Below, piece by piece: positions 21,621-31,203 of a DNA stretch of 64,000 nt. Within the stretch, counting starts at the first letter, position 1. Every line of letters begins with the position of its first letter. The position numbers and the translations under genes were made by a program. Source of the DNA: Mycoplasma haemofelis str. Langford 1 (GTDB lineage Bacteria > Bacillota_I > Bacilli_A > Mycoplasmatales > Mycoplasmoidaceae); the NCBI RefSeq assembly GCF_000200735.1, contig NC_014970.1, forward strand, positions 372,001 through 436,000, read 5' to 3'. Under the pieces are notes generated by a model. The model had not been told where the DNA came from, searched no databases, and saw only the letters and a program-made list of their open reading frames with translations.

Positions 21621-21788
21621 TTAAGAAGGAGTTTTTGTACATCAATTTTCTACTTGTTGAAAGATAGTGTCGGATGTTAATTTATTGGGATCGATGGCAA
21701 CTATTCCTCTCCTAAGCAATAATTTCCTATTGCTTCTCGCTTCCCTTTGTTTTCTATTGAATATGGTTTGGATAGTTCCCATTCACAT
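21621..21788 (-). pseudogene. Possible 3' remnant of a family A gene
   Basis: Frame of about 55 codons ending in SDTIFQQVENWCTKTPS then TAA, the usual C-terminal helix and WCTK of family A. It overlaps the end of the gene at 21701 in another frame and has no anchor or Cys pair. Could be what is left after the upstream part was replaced. Chance is possible. Confidence 0.35.
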
Positions 21789-22303
21789 TGGTTCTTTCAA
21801 ATTTCATAGGATTTATCTAAATCACCATTTCAATCGAGGTTGAATTGGGAAAATAACTTATTCTGGAAATTTTCCGATTTCTTATTGAATTCAATAGGTT
21901 CAATAATTGGCTTCTCCTTGTTCTTTTCTAATCAAAGAACATCTCCCATTGATAGGGCACAAAATCTCTTAAACCCATCTAAATCCACAAAGAAGTGCTT
22001 CCGTTTGAGGTTGTTGTCGCATCAAAAACCTAAAGCTACTGATCCTTCTGAAATGCTGGTCTTCTCTCCCATCAAGTCATCTAAGTTAATGCTTATCAGG
22101 AGATGTTTGTGTCGCTTGAAGATCCTTTCGTAGATTTTGAACTTCTTGTCTTGCTTGGATATTAGTTGGAACTCCTTACTTTCTAGTGAATGCTCTATTG
22201 TTGGCGAATTTAAATAGACTGCAGAAATAACAAAAACTAGGGAGCCGACTATTCCAGAACTCCAAATCAACTTAGAGGTTCTGCCCCCCAAATTTAGATT
22301 CAA
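21701..22303 (-). CDS. Family E protein, paralog of 23631-24245
   Basis: 200 aa with a TTG start at 22303; an in-frame stop lies just upstream, so no ATG is available. Hydrophobic segment (LIWSSGIVGSLVFVISAVYL), TIEHSLESKEFQLIS, YERIFKRHKHLLISINLD, ALGFWCDNNLKRKHFFVDL, RFCALSMGDVLWLEKNK, KNQCEWELSKPYS, GNYCLGEE. The strings WLEKNK, WCDN and CEWELS-PYS are shared with 23631-24245. Four Cys spaced as in family A, so possibly a distant branch. Confidence 0.78.
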
Positions 22304-22360
22304 GAATTTAATCTGGGAATTCTAATAGGAAGTTTAACAACTTTTAATTGGAGTAGGGAA

Positions 22361-23023
22361 TTAGGAAGCGCTGTAACAATAGTCTGAGACGTTCTTAAAT
22401 AGCATGTCATTCTCATTTAGATAGGGGAACTTCTTGTATTTCTCGCAAGCTGTCTTTAAAGCTGTCTTTAAAGCTGTTTCTCCCTCCGTTCCGGTTCCTT
22501 TGGATTTATGAGTGGTTCTGGCCGTCTTGAAGTCCCCGAATAGGGTATCTTCCTTTACAGATTCCCCTTTCAACTGTGTTCAAGGATTATTCCACTTGGA
22601 AGACGAACCTGTAGTTGCTTCTTCAGTTATCTCCGTTCTACCCTGTATCTGTTCTGAAATCTTACGGGTACAGAACTTTTGAACTTCTTCAAATACACCG
22701 CTCTTTAGAGCTCTAGAATCCTCCTTGTATTTTTGTTCACACCACCCTATTAATCGCTTCTTCCTCTCTCCATCGGGAGAAGTTATTGCTTTTATAGAGC
22801 TAAGATCTGGATCTATAGGATTGGTGTGATTACCTAATTCTGTGTCTCTAGAGGTTCATAATGAGTCATTCCCTTTTGTATCCAAAACCCCTTTTTCCAA
22901 TTTTGTGCTAACCAGATGGGGAGTTAAGTCTTCCTTTGTAAATTCCTTAATTCCAAAATAAGTAGCACCAGATACCCCAGCCAATCCCAAAGTTCCTGCT
23001 GCCAACTTTGTTGGATCTATCAT
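22361..23023 (-). CDS. Family A protein, two modules
   Basis: 220 aa, ATG at 23023. Anchor at about 8-25, LVSTKLEKGVLDTKG, LIGWCEQKYKE, VQKFCTRKISEQIQGRT, KTACEKYKKFPYL, VSDYCYSAS. Near the end a perfect 12-bp tandem repeat (22449-22472) encodes KTALKTALKTA; it keeps the frame. No close paralog in the window. Confidence 0.86.
22449..22472 (-). repeat. In-frame 12-bp tandem repeat (two copies)
   Basis: GCTGTCTTTAAA twice on the plus strand, encoding repeated ALKT in the minus-strand gene. A multiple of three, so slippage changes length but not frame. Confidence 0.8.
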
Positions 23024-23074
23024 GAGATTAGATGGGAAAGGTAGTTAACTAAGTTTCGCTTGAGAATGCCTTAA

Positions 23075-23392
23075 TTAGGAGTAATAAGTTTTACGAGGTA
23101 TGGAAGGCTTCTTCAGGTTTGGAAACAACTCTAGTAAGTCTTTTTCACAATTAAACAAGTTATCTATGCTTACCTCCACAAATACCAAGGAATATATTTG
23201 CGCTCTTCTCTCGGAGAATCCCTTTCCTATTCTTTCTTTGTATATAGCTATGATGGCGATTCCTAAGCCATAAGGAATTAATATCTCTTTTGCTTGTTCA
23301 AAAATTTCATCTACTTCCTCGGCAGTCAAATTCTTATACCTCTCGGACATTTTTTCCATTCTTTCGGGAGCATCTCCCCAGTCCATAGGCAT
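23075..23392 (-). CDS. Family F small helical protein
   Basis: 105 aa, ATG at 23392, TAA stop, no UGA. Predicted mostly helical (TAEEVDEIFEQAKEILIPYG), one Cys, no N-terminal anchor, so probably cytoplasmic. Paralog of 24211-24492: both have an AE/KG-E-I/V-FxxAKxIL helix and an IxSLVxxE/CTLAEIE helix at the same spacing. Function unknown. Confidence 0.75.
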   Translation of the reverse strand: MPMDWGDAPERMEKMSERYKNLTAEEVDEIFEQAKEILIPYGLGIAIIAIYKERIGKGFSERRAQIYSLVFVEVSIDNLFNCEKDLLELFPNLKKPSIPRKTYYS

Positions 23393-23630
23393 GATCTTGT
23401 TATTAAATACTAATATATTTAATTAAGTATATTTATGCGTGGGAAGATAGCGTGATACTAGCCATGTCAAATCACACTGTTTGTCATGAGAATATCATGG
23501 TTAATCCCTCCTGTAGGAGCGTCATTTGCCATGGTAAAAAACTTATAGGTTGGGATTTTTAAAACAATAATCTCTCGCCAGAGTTTTCGGTTCTTTGTCT
23601 TGACTTTTGGAGGATATTTCCTCTAAGTTG
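23393..23630. other. Longest gene-free stretch of the window
   Basis: 238 bp between divergent genes. Very AT-rich near 23401-23435 with TATATTTAATTAAGTATAT, a plausible promoter area. Contains the inverted repeat TCATGA/TCATGG around 23500 and an SD-like GGAGG about 20 bp before the next ATG. A 32-codon ATG frame (23464-23562) has no support. Confidence 0.5.
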
Positions 23631-24245
23631 ATGTGAGGGACTTGGATATTGAGCTCTTTAATTTTTATTTTCTTAACGACTTATTTAAGCGCTACAACGA
23701 TTGAGGATTCTCTAGAGGGACAGGGATTGAGATTAGTTTCTAAGTTAGTTGATAAGACGGATCTTTACGAGCGATCTTTTAAGAGAGGGAGGAATCTATT
23801 GATTGGCATGAATTTAGATGGCTTTATGAGTGATGGGACTTTGGATGATGAGGGGGCGATAGCTCTAGGTATTTGATGTGATAATGAACTTAAAAAGAAA
23901 CACTTCTTTGTAAGCTTAGAGGGATATCGTCGATTTTGTGCTCTCTCCATGGGAGATGTTTTGTGATTAGAAAAGAATAAATTCCATGAGAAAGTCATGG
24001 AAGAAGAATCGTGACTTAATCACGCAAAAGAAGTTGTTGGTTACGATAGGTTTAGAAATGAATTCTTTTCTAGATTCGGCCTAGATTGGGAAGATGACTA
24101 TAAGAGGAATTATTTAACTTGGAAAAATTGGTGTGAGTGGGAGCTGTCTGAACCCTACTCTTTAAAGAACATAGATATACGGAACATAATTAGAGACAAC
24201 TGTTTGGATCCTAGCGAGGCAGAGAATTTGGAGAAAAGATTCTAG
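23631..24245 (+). CDS. Family E protein, starts ATG-TGA
   Basis: 204 aa. With code 4 the gene begins at ATG 23631 with UGA (Trp) as second codon: MWGTWILSSLIFIFL. Anchor at about 4-18; TIEDSLEGQGLRLVS, YERSFKRGRNLLIGMNLD, ALGIWCDNELKKKHFF, RFCALSMGDVLWLEKNK, KNWCEWELSEPYS, RDNCLDPSEAE. Clear paralog of 21701-22303. The last 35 bp overlap the convergent gene at 24211. Confidence 0.85.
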
Positions 24246-24492
24246 ATAACTCTTTCCAACTCTCAAGAAGATCCACAACGATCATCTCTATTTCTGCGAG
24301 GGTACATATCTTGGATTCTGTATCTGACAATTCCTCCCGCAAAAAGGTTTCATATAGTCCATCCACCATCATTTCTAATTCCCACTTCTTCAGTATTCTT
24401 TTGGCTTTCCGAAATATAGCGTTTATTTCCCCTTTGGAAAGAAGCCTATATCTGGTAAATATTTCTGAGATCTTATCTATCTCTGGGCTCAT
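24211..24492 (-). CDS. Family F small helical protein
   Basis: 93 aa, ATG at 24492, TAG stop. Helical, no Trp-Cys motif, one Cys (KICTLAEIE), no anchor. Paralog of 23075-23392. The E and F genes occur as two E+F pairs (21701 with 23075; 23631 with 24211), which suggests they act together or were copied as a unit. Confidence 0.72.
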   Translation of the reverse strand: MSPEIDKISEIFTRYRLLSKGEINAIFRKAKRILKKWELEMMVDGLYETFLREELSDTESKICTLAEIEMIVVDLLESWKELSRIFSPNSLPR

Positions 24493-24618
24493 GATTTGAA
24501 TCTGCAGAATATTAATTTCAAAGAATTACTGGTAGGGAAGAAAACCTCCCTTTTAAATAAGGAATAATTTTGTAATTTCTGACTCTCGGAAATAGAATGA
24601 CCAGCCCTTTTGGCAGAT
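24493..24618. promoter_or_regulatory. Intergenic region before 24619
   Basis: 126 bp between divergent genes. TTTTAAATAAGGAATAATTTTG near 24551 is AT-rich and could hold a -10 box. No ORF with support. Confidence 0.3.
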
Positions 24619-25245
24619 ATGAATAAAGTTGCTCTTACATCTTTGGGTGCTGCTGGAGCCGCAGGTACAGCTGTTGGAGGAGGTATGCTAGCCAAGAGTT
24701 ACCATAATGCCAATTCCTTCACAAGGAAGAAATATAAGCATGCCATGCTTCGGTTGGATTCAGATGCGGCTATATGAGATTCTAAGTATGCTATCCTTAA
24801 GTCATCGAAAGATACTCCTAAGAATAGCACTCTATCTTTGGCTCTAGCAAAGAGCAAAGACGGAGAAGAGTCTAAGGCTAAAGAGCTATTAAGGCAAGGA
24901 TGCGAGGAGGTTTATAACTCCCACGAAGAAGAGAAGTACTTTGAGGACTTTAAGAAGTTTTGTGCCAAGACTAACAAAGACGTATCTTCAAGAACTACTT
25001 GGATAACGGGTAACGATAAAAGCGATTCATGAAATGCTCCATTGGGAACTTTGAAGGATTATTCTGGCGATTTAGAACCATATTTATTGAGTGTTAAGAA
25101 TTCTTTGCGCAAGGAGAATAATGGATATCAAGATGCCGAACGTGAGTGAATAAAGGGATGATGTGAAGATACTCAACAGGAGTTATTTGATGGAACAATG
25201 GGATCCACCAAATTATCTAATCAAGATACTTTTTGTACTTCTAAT
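24619..25245 (+). repeat. Inverted repeat, left arm (627 bp)
   Basis: Pairs with 25881-26507 in opposite orientation. The 3' two thirds differ at about one base (AAA versus GAA codon); the 5' third has about ten differences, including CGG/CAG and a short changed block (SKDTP versus STTTP). Arms are the same length and bounded by the start codon on one side. Confidence 0.88.
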
Positions 25246-25257
25246 CAGCAACAATAA
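24619..25257 (+). CDS. Family A protein, SKT type; left copy of an inverted duplication
   Basis: 212 aa, ATG at 24619. Anchor at about 8-26, RKKYKHAML, RQGCEEVYNS, FKKFCAKTNKDVSSR, KGWCEDTQQELF, DTFCTSNQQQ. Three UGA codons cluster at EWIKGWCED. From the ATG to TCTAAT near the end it is nearly identical to the inverted copy 25878-26507; the copies diverge in the last codons, this one ending in NQQQ. Confidence 0.9.
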
Positions 25258-25272
25258 AGGTTAAAGGATTTG

Positions 25273-25881
25273 ATGACTTTCGAATCTAAAGCGCTTTTCT
25301 CATTATTAGGAGCTACAGCCGCTTCCGCGGGTGGGTATGGCATATATAAAGCTCTCCCTTCCTCTACAGAAGAGACTGTCGCTTCACAGTTAAAGGTATC
25401 TCTTCTTAGATTTTCGGGAGAGGAAGATAAGTCTATTTGAGAAGCTAGAGCTTTAAGCTTGGGTAGTGAAACTCAAGATTCCGTTCCTTCCGATTTATGA
25501 GGGATAAAGAGGAGTAATGTTGATTGGAAGGAGGTGAGATCTTGATGTATTTCTAAGTTGAAAAGTCCTTGAGAGGGATTGGATTCTAAAGTGGAGTTTG
25601 GGGTTAAGAAGTATTGTACTTATCAAGTTAAGGACAAATTACAAGGCGCTATTGAGATATCGGGAGATTGAACCACAATTAGCAATTCCTTGAAGGATAA
25701 AGAGTCCGATGCGGGGTTGTCTGATGAGATGAAAAAAATTAGATTGGCTTTAAAAGGAGAGCAGTCCTCTGCAGCTGATACTAACGCTTTAAAGAATTGA
25801 TGTTCCGGTGTGTATTCAAAAATGTACCAAGACGATAGGGACTTTAAAGACGCCTCTACCTACTGTGTAAGTACCTCTTAA
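25273..25881 (+). CDS. Family A protein, YCT type, enclosed by inverted repeats
   Basis: 202 aa, ATG at 25273. Anchor at about 9-28, SQLKVSLLRFSGEEDKS, VRSWCISKLKS, KKYCTYQVKDKLQG, LKNWCSGVYSKMY, STYCVSTS. Paralog of 26556-27191 (LSDEMKKIR/LSEEMKKVR, DFKDASxYCV). Being the only gene between the two arms it would be flipped by recombination between them. Confidence 0.9.
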
Positions 25882-26507
25882 TTAGAAGTACAAAAAGTAT
25901 CTTGATTAGATAATTTGGTGGATCCCATTGTTCCATCAAATAACTCCTGTTGAGTATCTTCACATCATCCCTTTATTCACTCACGTTCGGCATCTTGATA
26001 TCCATTATTCTCCTTGCGCAAAGAATTCTTAACACTCAATAAATATGGTTCTAAATCGCCAGAATAATCCTTCAAAGTTCCCAATGGAGCATTTCATGAA
26101 TCGCTTTCATCGTTACCCGTTATCCAAGTAGTTCTTGAAGATACGTCTTTGTTAGTCTTGGCACAAAACTTCTTAAAGTCCTCAAAGTACTTCTCTTCTT
26201 CGTGGGAGTTATAAACCTCCTCGCATCCTTGCCTTAATAGCTCTTTAGCCTTAGACTCTTCTCCGTCTTTGCTCTTTGCTAGAGCCAAAGATAGAGTGCT
26301 ATTCTTGGGGGTGGTAGTTGATGACTTAAGGATAGCATACTTAGAATCTCATATAGCCGCATCTGAATCCAACTGAAGCATGGCATGTTTATACTTCTTC
26401 CTTGTAAAAGAATTGGCATTGTGGTAACTCTTGGCTAGCATACCTCCTCCGACAGCTGTACCTGCGGCTCCAGCAGCACCCAAAGATGTAAGAGCAACTT
26501 TATTCAT
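25878..26507 (-). CDS. Family A protein, SKT type; right copy of an inverted duplication
   Basis: 209 aa, ATG at 26507. Same protein as 24619-25257 except a few substitutions and an earlier stop after FCTSN. The upstream sequence (about 48 bp to the divergent gene at 26556) differs from that of the left copy, so the two copies have different promoters. The stop overlaps the end of 25273-25881 by 4 bp. Confidence 0.9.
25881..26507 (-). repeat. Inverted repeat, right arm (627 bp)
   Basis: Reverse complement partner of 24619-25245. See the left arm for differences. Confidence 0.88.
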
Positions 26508-26555
26508 AGGATCTACTATTGTAGAGTATATAGGGGGCAGGCATTCTATTTTTCC

Positions 26556-27191
26556 ATGTCAGAAATTACCAAATTATTCCTGTCTTTATTGGGTGTTACG
26601 GGAGCTGTAGGTGGAGGAATTGGAATTTACAAAATGTCTGAGAAAGGGGCGGAAGATAAGGGGAAGCAGAAGATCTTCGATCGCCTTAAGAATTCGCTTC
26701 TTAAAACCACAGAAGCAGATGATGATGCTATTTGAGGGGAAAGGGCAAGCACTTTAAGTTCTGCCAAACAGAATGAGGTTGTTGGTGATTTGTGGGAGAT
26801 TAAAGGAAAGTCAGATGTTAAATCCGAATTAAAGAGATGGTGTGGTTCTAAGGGTAATGATGAGTATATAGAGGATTCTATTGTTGTTAGTAATGTTAAG
26901 AAGTATTGTACTTACAACTTCAAGAACAAGTTACCCAAGGCTATAGATACTCAATCCGGTAATTGAACATCTATAAGCGATTCATTAAAAAATAAGGGAG
27001 ATAATGAGCCTCTGTCGGAAGAGATGAAAAAGGTGAGAAGTGCTTTAAAGGGCGCGCAATCTTCAGGTTCTGGGGCAGATGCGGATGCTTTGAAGAAGTG
27101 ATGCACTAGTGCTTATGAGAAGATGTATGAAGATAGTCAGGACTTTAAAGACGCCTCTCTTTACTGCGTAAATAATGACACTGCCGGCTAA
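26556..27191 (+). CDS. Family A protein, YCT type
   Basis: 211 aa, ATG at 26556. Anchor at about 8-27, IFDRLKNSLLKTTEADDD, LKRWCGSKGNDEY, KKYCTYNFKNKLP, LKKWCTSAYEKMY, SLYCVNNDTAG. Close to 25273-25881. Its last 17 bp overlap the next gene in another frame, so the two are probably translationally coupled. Confidence 0.9.
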
Positions 27192-27774
27192 GATAGGTGC
27201 ATCCTCATTAGCTTTTGGAGGAACTGCAGCCGCAGGATATTATGCTGTTTCCCATTATTCATCAGAAGATAAGAGCTACAGGGGTAAGTTTTTAAGCATT
27301 TCTTTACTTAATACTGTCTCTGGAGATGATTCCTATTGAACTAAGAGATTAGAGTCTCTAAAGAAAGACTCGGAGGCTTCTTCCGGATTGTCTTCTATAA
27401 AAACCAAGACTATAGAAGACTTGAGGGGTTGATGCAAAGATAGTCTTTCTAGGCAATTTGAGGAAGGTAAGTTGTTTAAAGAGATTGATTCTTATTGTAC
27501 TTTTAAGGTGTTGGATAAGCTTGGAAGCAATGCTATTCCTGAAACGACAGCAGACGGTGATTCAAAGTGAAAGACTGCTTTTGATGCTTTAGGGAAGATA
27601 GCTGAGCATCTGGGAGAAGAATTGGAGGGAATTAAGAAAACACAAGATTCTGGAAGCAATAACGCCACTAAAGTAGCTGTTAAGGGCTGATGCAAGAAGA
27701 TGTATTCTGAAACTTATAAAGGGGACTCTGACAAGCTATTTGAAGTTGCTAAGAAGGTTTGTGTGAGCGCTTAG
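27175..27774 (+). CDS. Family A protein, YCT type
   Basis: 199 aa, ATG at 27175 inside the previous gene. Anchor at about 6-24, FLSISLLNTVSGDD, LRGWCKDSLSRQF, DSYCTFKVLDKLG, VKGWCKKMYSETY, AKKVCVSA. Four UGA Trp codons. Confidence 0.88.
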
Positions 27775-27817
27775 GCTTATTAAAAATACTTCTTTAAATT
27801 AAGGATAAGGATGAAGC

Positions 27818-28186
27818 ATGTTTAATTTCATCAGCTTAAAGTTCTTAACTAGCAAGAAGATTTTGGCTTCTGTGGTTGCTGTAACAGGTTCCGCAACTGC
27901 TACTTATTTCTGATGAAAAGCTCAAGGAGAAGGTAATGGAATCTCTCAACAAGTAGCCACCACCAGAGCTAAGCTGGAAAGAAGTAGACCCAACTATTCC
28001 CAACTTTTACAGAGAATTAATAGTAGTTCTCCTAGCAATATACCTGAAGGTCTTAGAGCCGCTTATCAATATAAGGACGATCCAATTATGGCTGAGAGGT
28101 GGGCTGGGCTTTTCTGTGAAGATGGGAAGTACGATATAAACGATAGTAACTACATGGATTATCGAGAGTATTGCAATGCCGGTTAG
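27818..28186 (+). CDS. Small single-module protein
   Basis: 122 aa, ATG at 27818 preceded by AAGGATAAGG. Anchor at about 13-33 (KKILASVVAVTGSATATYFWW, with two UGA Trp), a middle of charged residues, LPEGLRAA-like helix (IPEGLRAAYQ), AERWAGLFCEDGKYDIN and YREYCNAG. Two Cys only. Tandem paralog of the next gene. Confidence 0.85.
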
Positions 28187-28514
28187 ATCTTCCGTTAGAA
28201 AATACTTATTGGGATTAGCGTGCGCCTCAAGTGTAGCCGTTTGTTCAAGCTATTATTTTCTCGTGGATGATTCCAATAGTAAGATCACCTTAAGTGAAGC
28301 TAAGTTCAAAATCAGGAATAGACGGAAGACGGATTGAAGTGGAGCGATTGCGGATATCAAGAATGCAGATATTAACTCTCTTCCCGAAGGATTAAAGGCC
28401 GCTAAAGAGATTGAGGCCAATGCCGAAAGGTGGGCTAAGTTAGTTTGTGACGAAGCTGACTACGATATGAATGAGAGCAATATGGATGGTTATTTGAAGT
28501 ATTGTACTGACTAA
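28176..28514 (+). CDS. Small single-module protein
   Basis: 112 aa, ATG at 28176, overlapping the end of the previous gene by 11 bp. Anchor at about 10-29 with two Cys (LACASSVAVCSSYYF), LPEGLKAAKE, AERWAKLVCDEADYDMNESN, YLKYCTD. Shares AERWA-L-C, YD-N-SN and the final YC with 27818-28186. Coupled translation likely. Confidence 0.85.
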
Positions 28515-28608
28515 GAAGGGTTATTTCTTGGCTATTTGCGAAATATTGAAAAAGGATTAGTGCTTTTATACATGCAATTTAAACTTCATAAAAGTAAGGT
28601 ATTTAAAC

Positions 28609-29091
28609 ATGTCTAGGTCTTTATTAATGGCATCTACTGCAACCGCAGGTGCGGGAGCTGGTGTAGGTAGTTTAGTTATTAATTCTCCAAAGCCAGAAAG
28701 CCAAGTAAGTTATAGGACTACTTCTAGTCAGGAGACTGAATTAATAGACGAAGAGTTTGAGGAGCAAGAGGAGGGCTCAAAGGAAGAAGTAACTGCTAGA
28801 GTGAAGAGTGAACCACAGCTACAAGAAGAGTCGGCGGCTCCTGCTCCAGTTAAAGAACCATCTTGGTGGGATGGTTGTTCATTCTACACTGTAAAAAGTT
28901 CTACATCTAAGACTGCTTTATCATCTGATTATGAATCTGTAAAGTCTAAGATTAAGAATGCTGGGGATCTTAAGAAGGTTGAGGAATCTTGTAAGAAAGA
29001 TAAGAAGGTTTATGTTGCTAAACCATACGGCTATGATTGGACATACAGAGAGTCAGATCAGTCAATCACTTGAAGTATAGTTTCTAATTAA
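28609..29091 (+). CDS. Family B protein
   Basis: 160 aa, ATG at 28609. Anchor at about 6-24, then a long acidic linker (DEEFEEQEEGSKEE), DGCSFYTVKSS, VEESCKKDKKVYVAKPYGYDW, a final YRESDQSITW. Standard code stops at the final Trp UGA (29071), six codons early. Members of the same family form the block 38408-41676. Confidence 0.86.
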
Positions 29092-29158
29092 GTCGATATT
29101 TTTAAGATCAGTTAATCAGCTTTTTAAATTTCGAATTATTTGATTGTTAATTTAGATC

Positions 29159-30025
29159 GTGGGAACCTTAGCCACTAAAGCTATAGCGGGGCTGGGTGCA
29201 GCAGGAGTTACAGGAACTGCAGCCGCCGGAGTTTGATACATTAATCAACCGAAAGATGTTAAATCTAAGTTGGTATCTGAAGGGTTAACGTTAGTTGGAG
29301 ATTCTTCTAGAGCTTGAAGAGCTGTATTTTTAACTCATAAGGATGATAAGGACTTTGTCCAATTTGCAGGAATAGAGTCCAATCAGGCTTCTAACTCTGA
29401 AGGCTCTAAGGTTTCTTCTGCATGCGCTAAAGCACTGAAAGTTGAGTCATCATCCAAGGAGTACGATTCCTCTCTGGAAAAGGCAAGAAAGTACTGTACA
29501 GTTCCTGAATTTAAGACTGTAGAGGCTAAAGTTTTATTTTCAGATAAAGAGATATCTTCCGAAGATAGGGATTGAAAGAATCTATTTACTATTCATAAGG
29601 AAGATGCTTCTTTTATAGATAAGGTTAAGAAGGCTAGTTCTGACGATAGTATTACTTCAAGTTCGCAAGCTGAATCTGTGAAATCTAAGGTTCAAAAGTT
29701 CTGCGATGATCTTAAAGTTAAGACCCCAAATTCCGAGAACCTCTCTGATTATGAGAAGTACTGCCTACAAACTGCACCTAATGCGAGAAGTTTCTATGAG
29801 GGAAAAGGAAGAAGATTTGTTGGATCTGGAGAATGGGGAGGTAAATTTGATGCTATTAAAGCCAGCGACTCTGCTTTATTCACAGCTATCCAAAATGGAG
29901 AAACTTTAAATAATAATTCTCCTGCAGAAACAGGAGGGCCTAAGTTACAAGCTTGATGTGATAAGGAGGTAGTTAAAGAGATTCATGCTGTCGATCCTAA
30001 AACTAAGGATCGTTGTTTTAATTAA
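29159..30025 (+). CDS. Family A protein with three modules
   Basis: 288 aa from GTG 29159; a stop lies two codons upstream. Anchor at about 6-25. Six Cys: SSACAKALK, RKYCTVPEF, VQKFCDDLK, YEKYCLQT, LQAWCDKEV, KDRCFN. Each module begins with a KVxLFS / KSKLVSEGL / FYEGKGRRF stretch. Paralog of 31743-32627, with a run of about 38 identical bp in module 2. Overlaps the convergent gene by 4 bp. Confidence 0.87.
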
Positions 30026-30447
30026 GAAGAAGTTGATGTACAGATATCCCAAAATTGCTTTCCATTATGAACTCCGTTGTCGATATTGATTTTATCCTTC
30101 CTTAGATCATCCATATTTTCCTCAATCATCTTAAAACAAAAGTCTTTCATAGCTTCTTCACTCTCTGGTGAGCTTACAGGGAACATATCCTTCCAATCTT
30201 TCCTGTCGTATTGTCAATCCACCGATTGGTAGTAATTAAACTTATCTTTCCAACTCTTATTCTCAGGATCTGATAGTTTTACGTACCACTTATGGAGATA
30301 TTGGTTAGCTTCCTTTGCAACTCCTCTGTACTTGGCCAACTTTACCTTGTATTGATCATCTGATTGCTTTTGACTCATTCCAAATCATATCCCTGCAGAA
30401 GTAGTTCCTACTCCGCCTAATCCCGCCAATCACTTCTTAATCGACAT
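30022..30447 (-). CDS. Small single-module protein
   Basis: 141 aa, ATG at 30447. Anchor MSIKKWLAGLGGVGTTSAGIWFG, VKLAKYRGVAKEANQYL, LSDPENKSWKDKFN, KDFCFKMIEENMDDL, FWDICTSTSS. Two Cys. Paralog of 31204-31641 with near-identical start and DKxNIDNG-FWD-CTS end. Confidence 0.87.
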
Positions 30448-30452
30448 GAGGG

Positions 30453-31148
30453 TTAATCGGAGATTAATCCCAGTTGATTCTTTAAGTCTATTAATTGATC
30501 TCTCATTTGCTTGGTATCTTCTAAATCCTTTTGGGTCATGGCTTCATTTCTAGTTCCATAGGCAGTACCTAGTGTATGGTTATGATCTGCATCTAAAGTC
30601 CCATTCTCAAGAGTTCCATTTCCCTCAGAATTTTCATTTCCAGAAGAGCCACCGGATTCCCCAGCCTCTCCATCCTCTTGCCCCATATCTCCATCATCCC
30701 CTTGAGGTTCTTTTTGATCCCCATCACCTTCCTGCCCCTCTGCAGTACCTGAAGGAGGTTCTGCGTCCCCAGATGGGGTTGCTTCTCCAGAACCAGATGA
30801 TGAATCTGTATCTCCTGCATCCGATGCTGGAGGAGCTCCTGCTTGCCCTTCAGCCCCTTGATCTCCTTCTGTCGAATCGGAGGATTCACTATCTTCTGGT
30901 TTCTGTTCATCTTGGGCTTGTGCCTCGGATCCAGCCTCTTTATCGTCCTCAGATTGTTCTTCGCTCTCGTTACGATCTTTCCATTCTTCTATTAGTGGGT
31001 CTTCATCATTAAGAGACTTGGTCTTTATCTTATCCTCGGGCTTTTCTTCTGCACTCTTAGAAACCAAAGAAGAGGTAGCTATAACTCCCCCTATTCCGGT
31101 AAGTATAGGTCCTCCTACTTTTAACAGCTTAACAGCGGAAGAAGGCAT
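30453..31148 (-). CDS. Family D acidic low-complexity protein
   Basis: 231 aa, ATG at 31148, TAA stop, no UGA Trp. Anchor at about 8-27 (VGGPILTGIGGVIATSSLVS), conserved neck SAEEKPEDKIKTKSLNDEDPLIEEW, then about 140 residues of Glu, Asp, Ser, Gly, Gln and Pro with almost no hydrophobic residue, and a conserved tail AYGTRNEAMTQKDLEDTK with a coiled coil-like end. No Cys. Probably an extended, highly charged exterior stalk or secreted region; cation or receptor binding is a guess. Paralogs 35436 and 36920. Confidence 0.87.
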   Translation of the reverse strand: MPSSAVKLLKVGGPILTGIGGVIATSSLVSKSAEEKPEDKIKTKSLNDEDPLIEEWKDRNESEEQSEDDKEAGSEAQAQDEQKPEDSESSDSTEGDQGAEGQAGAPPASDAGDTDSSSGSGEATPSGDAEPPSGTAEGQEGDGDQKEPQGDDGDMGQEDGEAGESGGSSGNENSEGNGTLENGTLDADHNHTLGTAYGTRNEAMTQKDLEDTKQMRDQLIDLKNQLGLISD

Positions 31149-31203
31149 GCCAAGGGAGATTCAAATTTCTTGAAATTATTGAGTAAGCTCTTAAGTCTGT
31201 AGA

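Noticed and set aside
23464-23562. 32-codon ORF with three Cys in the 23.4-23.6 kb gap
   Set aside because: No ribosome site, no anchor, no relative in the window; length expected by chance.
24619-26507. Inverted repeats as ends of an insertion sequence
   Set aside because: The arms are themselves coding genes and the middle gene is a family A protein; no transposase or target-site duplication seen.
30572-31012. 146-codon plus-strand ORF over the acidic gene, and similar ones at 35759-36145 and 37279-37503
   Set aside because: Leu/His/Pro-rich mirror frames of low-complexity acidic genes on the other strand; no anchor or family motif.
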